Assembly (NCBI GenBank): GCA_021204285.1
Contig: JAJPZP010000145.1
Coordinates: 3,377-9,560 of the forward strand
DNA: 6,184 nt
Source: Lachnospiraceae bacterium
GTDB taxonomy: Bacteria > Bacillota > Clostridia > Lachnospirales > Lachnospiraceae
Reading direction: 5' to 3'
Shown: piece by piece, positions 5,869 through 6,184 of the stretch
Layout of the letters: each line of letters begins with the position of its first letter
Position numbering within the stretch: position 1 is the stretch's first letter
Notes under the pieces: model-generated
Seen by the model: only the letters and a program-made list of their open reading frames with translations
Databases searched by the model: none
What the model was told of the DNA's origin: nothing
Position numbers and translations under genes: made by a program

Positions 5869-6184
5869 TTAGCGATAGAACTCTTGTATCCTGTCCATTC
5901 TGGCTGACATCCCCACCAGCATCGAATCCAGTACGGTCAGTGCAGCCATCGCCTCGACGACAACGGCGGCGCGCGGCGCGATGATCGGATCATGGCGTCC
6001 GCGGATGGAGACGCTGATTTCCTCGCCGGAGCGGTTCACGGTCTGCTGCATGGAGGAGATCGAGGGCGTCGGCTTGAAGGCGGCGCGCAGCCCGATATCG
6101 CTGCCATCACTGATGCCGCCGAGGATGCCGCCGGCGTGGTTGCTCTTCGTTTCAATTTTCCCATTTGTATACAGCGCTAAGGCG
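5869..6184 (-). CDS. aroC: Chorismate synthase, C-terminal part (5' end outside window)
   Basis: The C-terminal 104 residues of chorismate synthase, the FMN-dependent cytoplasmic enzyme that converts 5-enolpyruvylshikimate-3-phosphate to chorismate as the last common step to aromatic amino acids and folate. The frame is open to the window edge. Reading from the right edge, recognisable family blocks appear in order: SNHAGGILGGISDGSDI, then RAAFKPTPSI and QQTV, then the signature GRHDPIIAPRAAVVVEAM, and an amphipathic end (LDSMLVGMSARMDRI). The usual Cys in the signature (HDPC in E. coli) is Ile here, which is not expected to matter. A methionine at 6049-6051 is internal, not a start. The stop TAA is at 5869-5871. 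Full-length family members have about 350-390 residues, so roughly 70% lies outside. It is convergent with the coat operon. Confidence 0.95.
   Translation of the reverse strand, partial: ALALYTNGKIETKSNHAGGILGGISDGSDIGLRAAFKPTPSISSMQQTVNRSGEEISVSIRGRHDPIIAPRAAVVVEAMAALTVLDSMLVGMSARMDRIQEFYR

Noticed and set aside
5992..6180. Plus-strand open frame opposite aroC
   Set aside because: The minus strand here encodes unmistakable chorismate synthase motifs. The plus frame has a low-complexity Ala/Gly/Asp composition and no ribosome binding site.

Overview
The window looks like a piece of chromosome from a fairly GC-rich, endospore-forming Firmicute, most likely a clostridial gut-type organism (Lachnospiraceae-like). 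This rests on protein resemblance only: a full-length Spo0A, two CotF-type spore coat proteins, a CmpB-family 'putative ABC transporter permease' and a Gram-positive RND pump. All genes have strong AGGAGG-type ribosome binding sites. I see no mobile element, CRISPR array, tRNA or rRNA.

Layout. Bases 1-1282 (+) hold the C-terminal half of an RND-family efflux permease cut by the window edge. Bases 1340-2695 (+) encode a 451-residue polytopic membrane protein built from two diverged copies of the CmpB-type domain. Bases 2830-3630 (+) encode Spo0A, preceded by a well-formed vegetative-type promoter with a perfect 0A box and an inverted near-perfect one just upstream. Bases 3707-5146 (+) encode glycogen synthase GlgA behind its own extended -10 promoter. 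Bases 5228-5413 and 5427-5687 (+) are a two-gene operon of small helical CotF-type proteins. Bases 5869-6184 (-) are the C-terminal third of chorismate synthase AroC, convergent with the coat operon and cut by the right edge.

How the parts fit. The central block has a sporulation theme: the master regulator (Spo0A), a storage-polysaccharide enzyme (glycogen or granulose accumulation is tied to sporulation in several clostridia) and late spore coat proteins. The RND pump, the CmpB-like protein and AroC have no evident link to it.

The most interesting structure is the 81-base gap between glgA and the coat operon. It carries a 19-bp-arm inverted repeat with one mismatch, whose right arm contains the whole Shine-Dalgarno sequence of the first coat gene and ends in TTTTT. 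A forespore sigma-G-like promoter (GAATA, 18 bp, CATACTG) sits so that its predicted start lies in the loop, after the left arm. Read-through RNA from glgA would therefore terminate or bury the ribosome binding site, while RNA from the internal promoter would lack the left arm and be translatable. This is an inference from sequence, but specific and testable.
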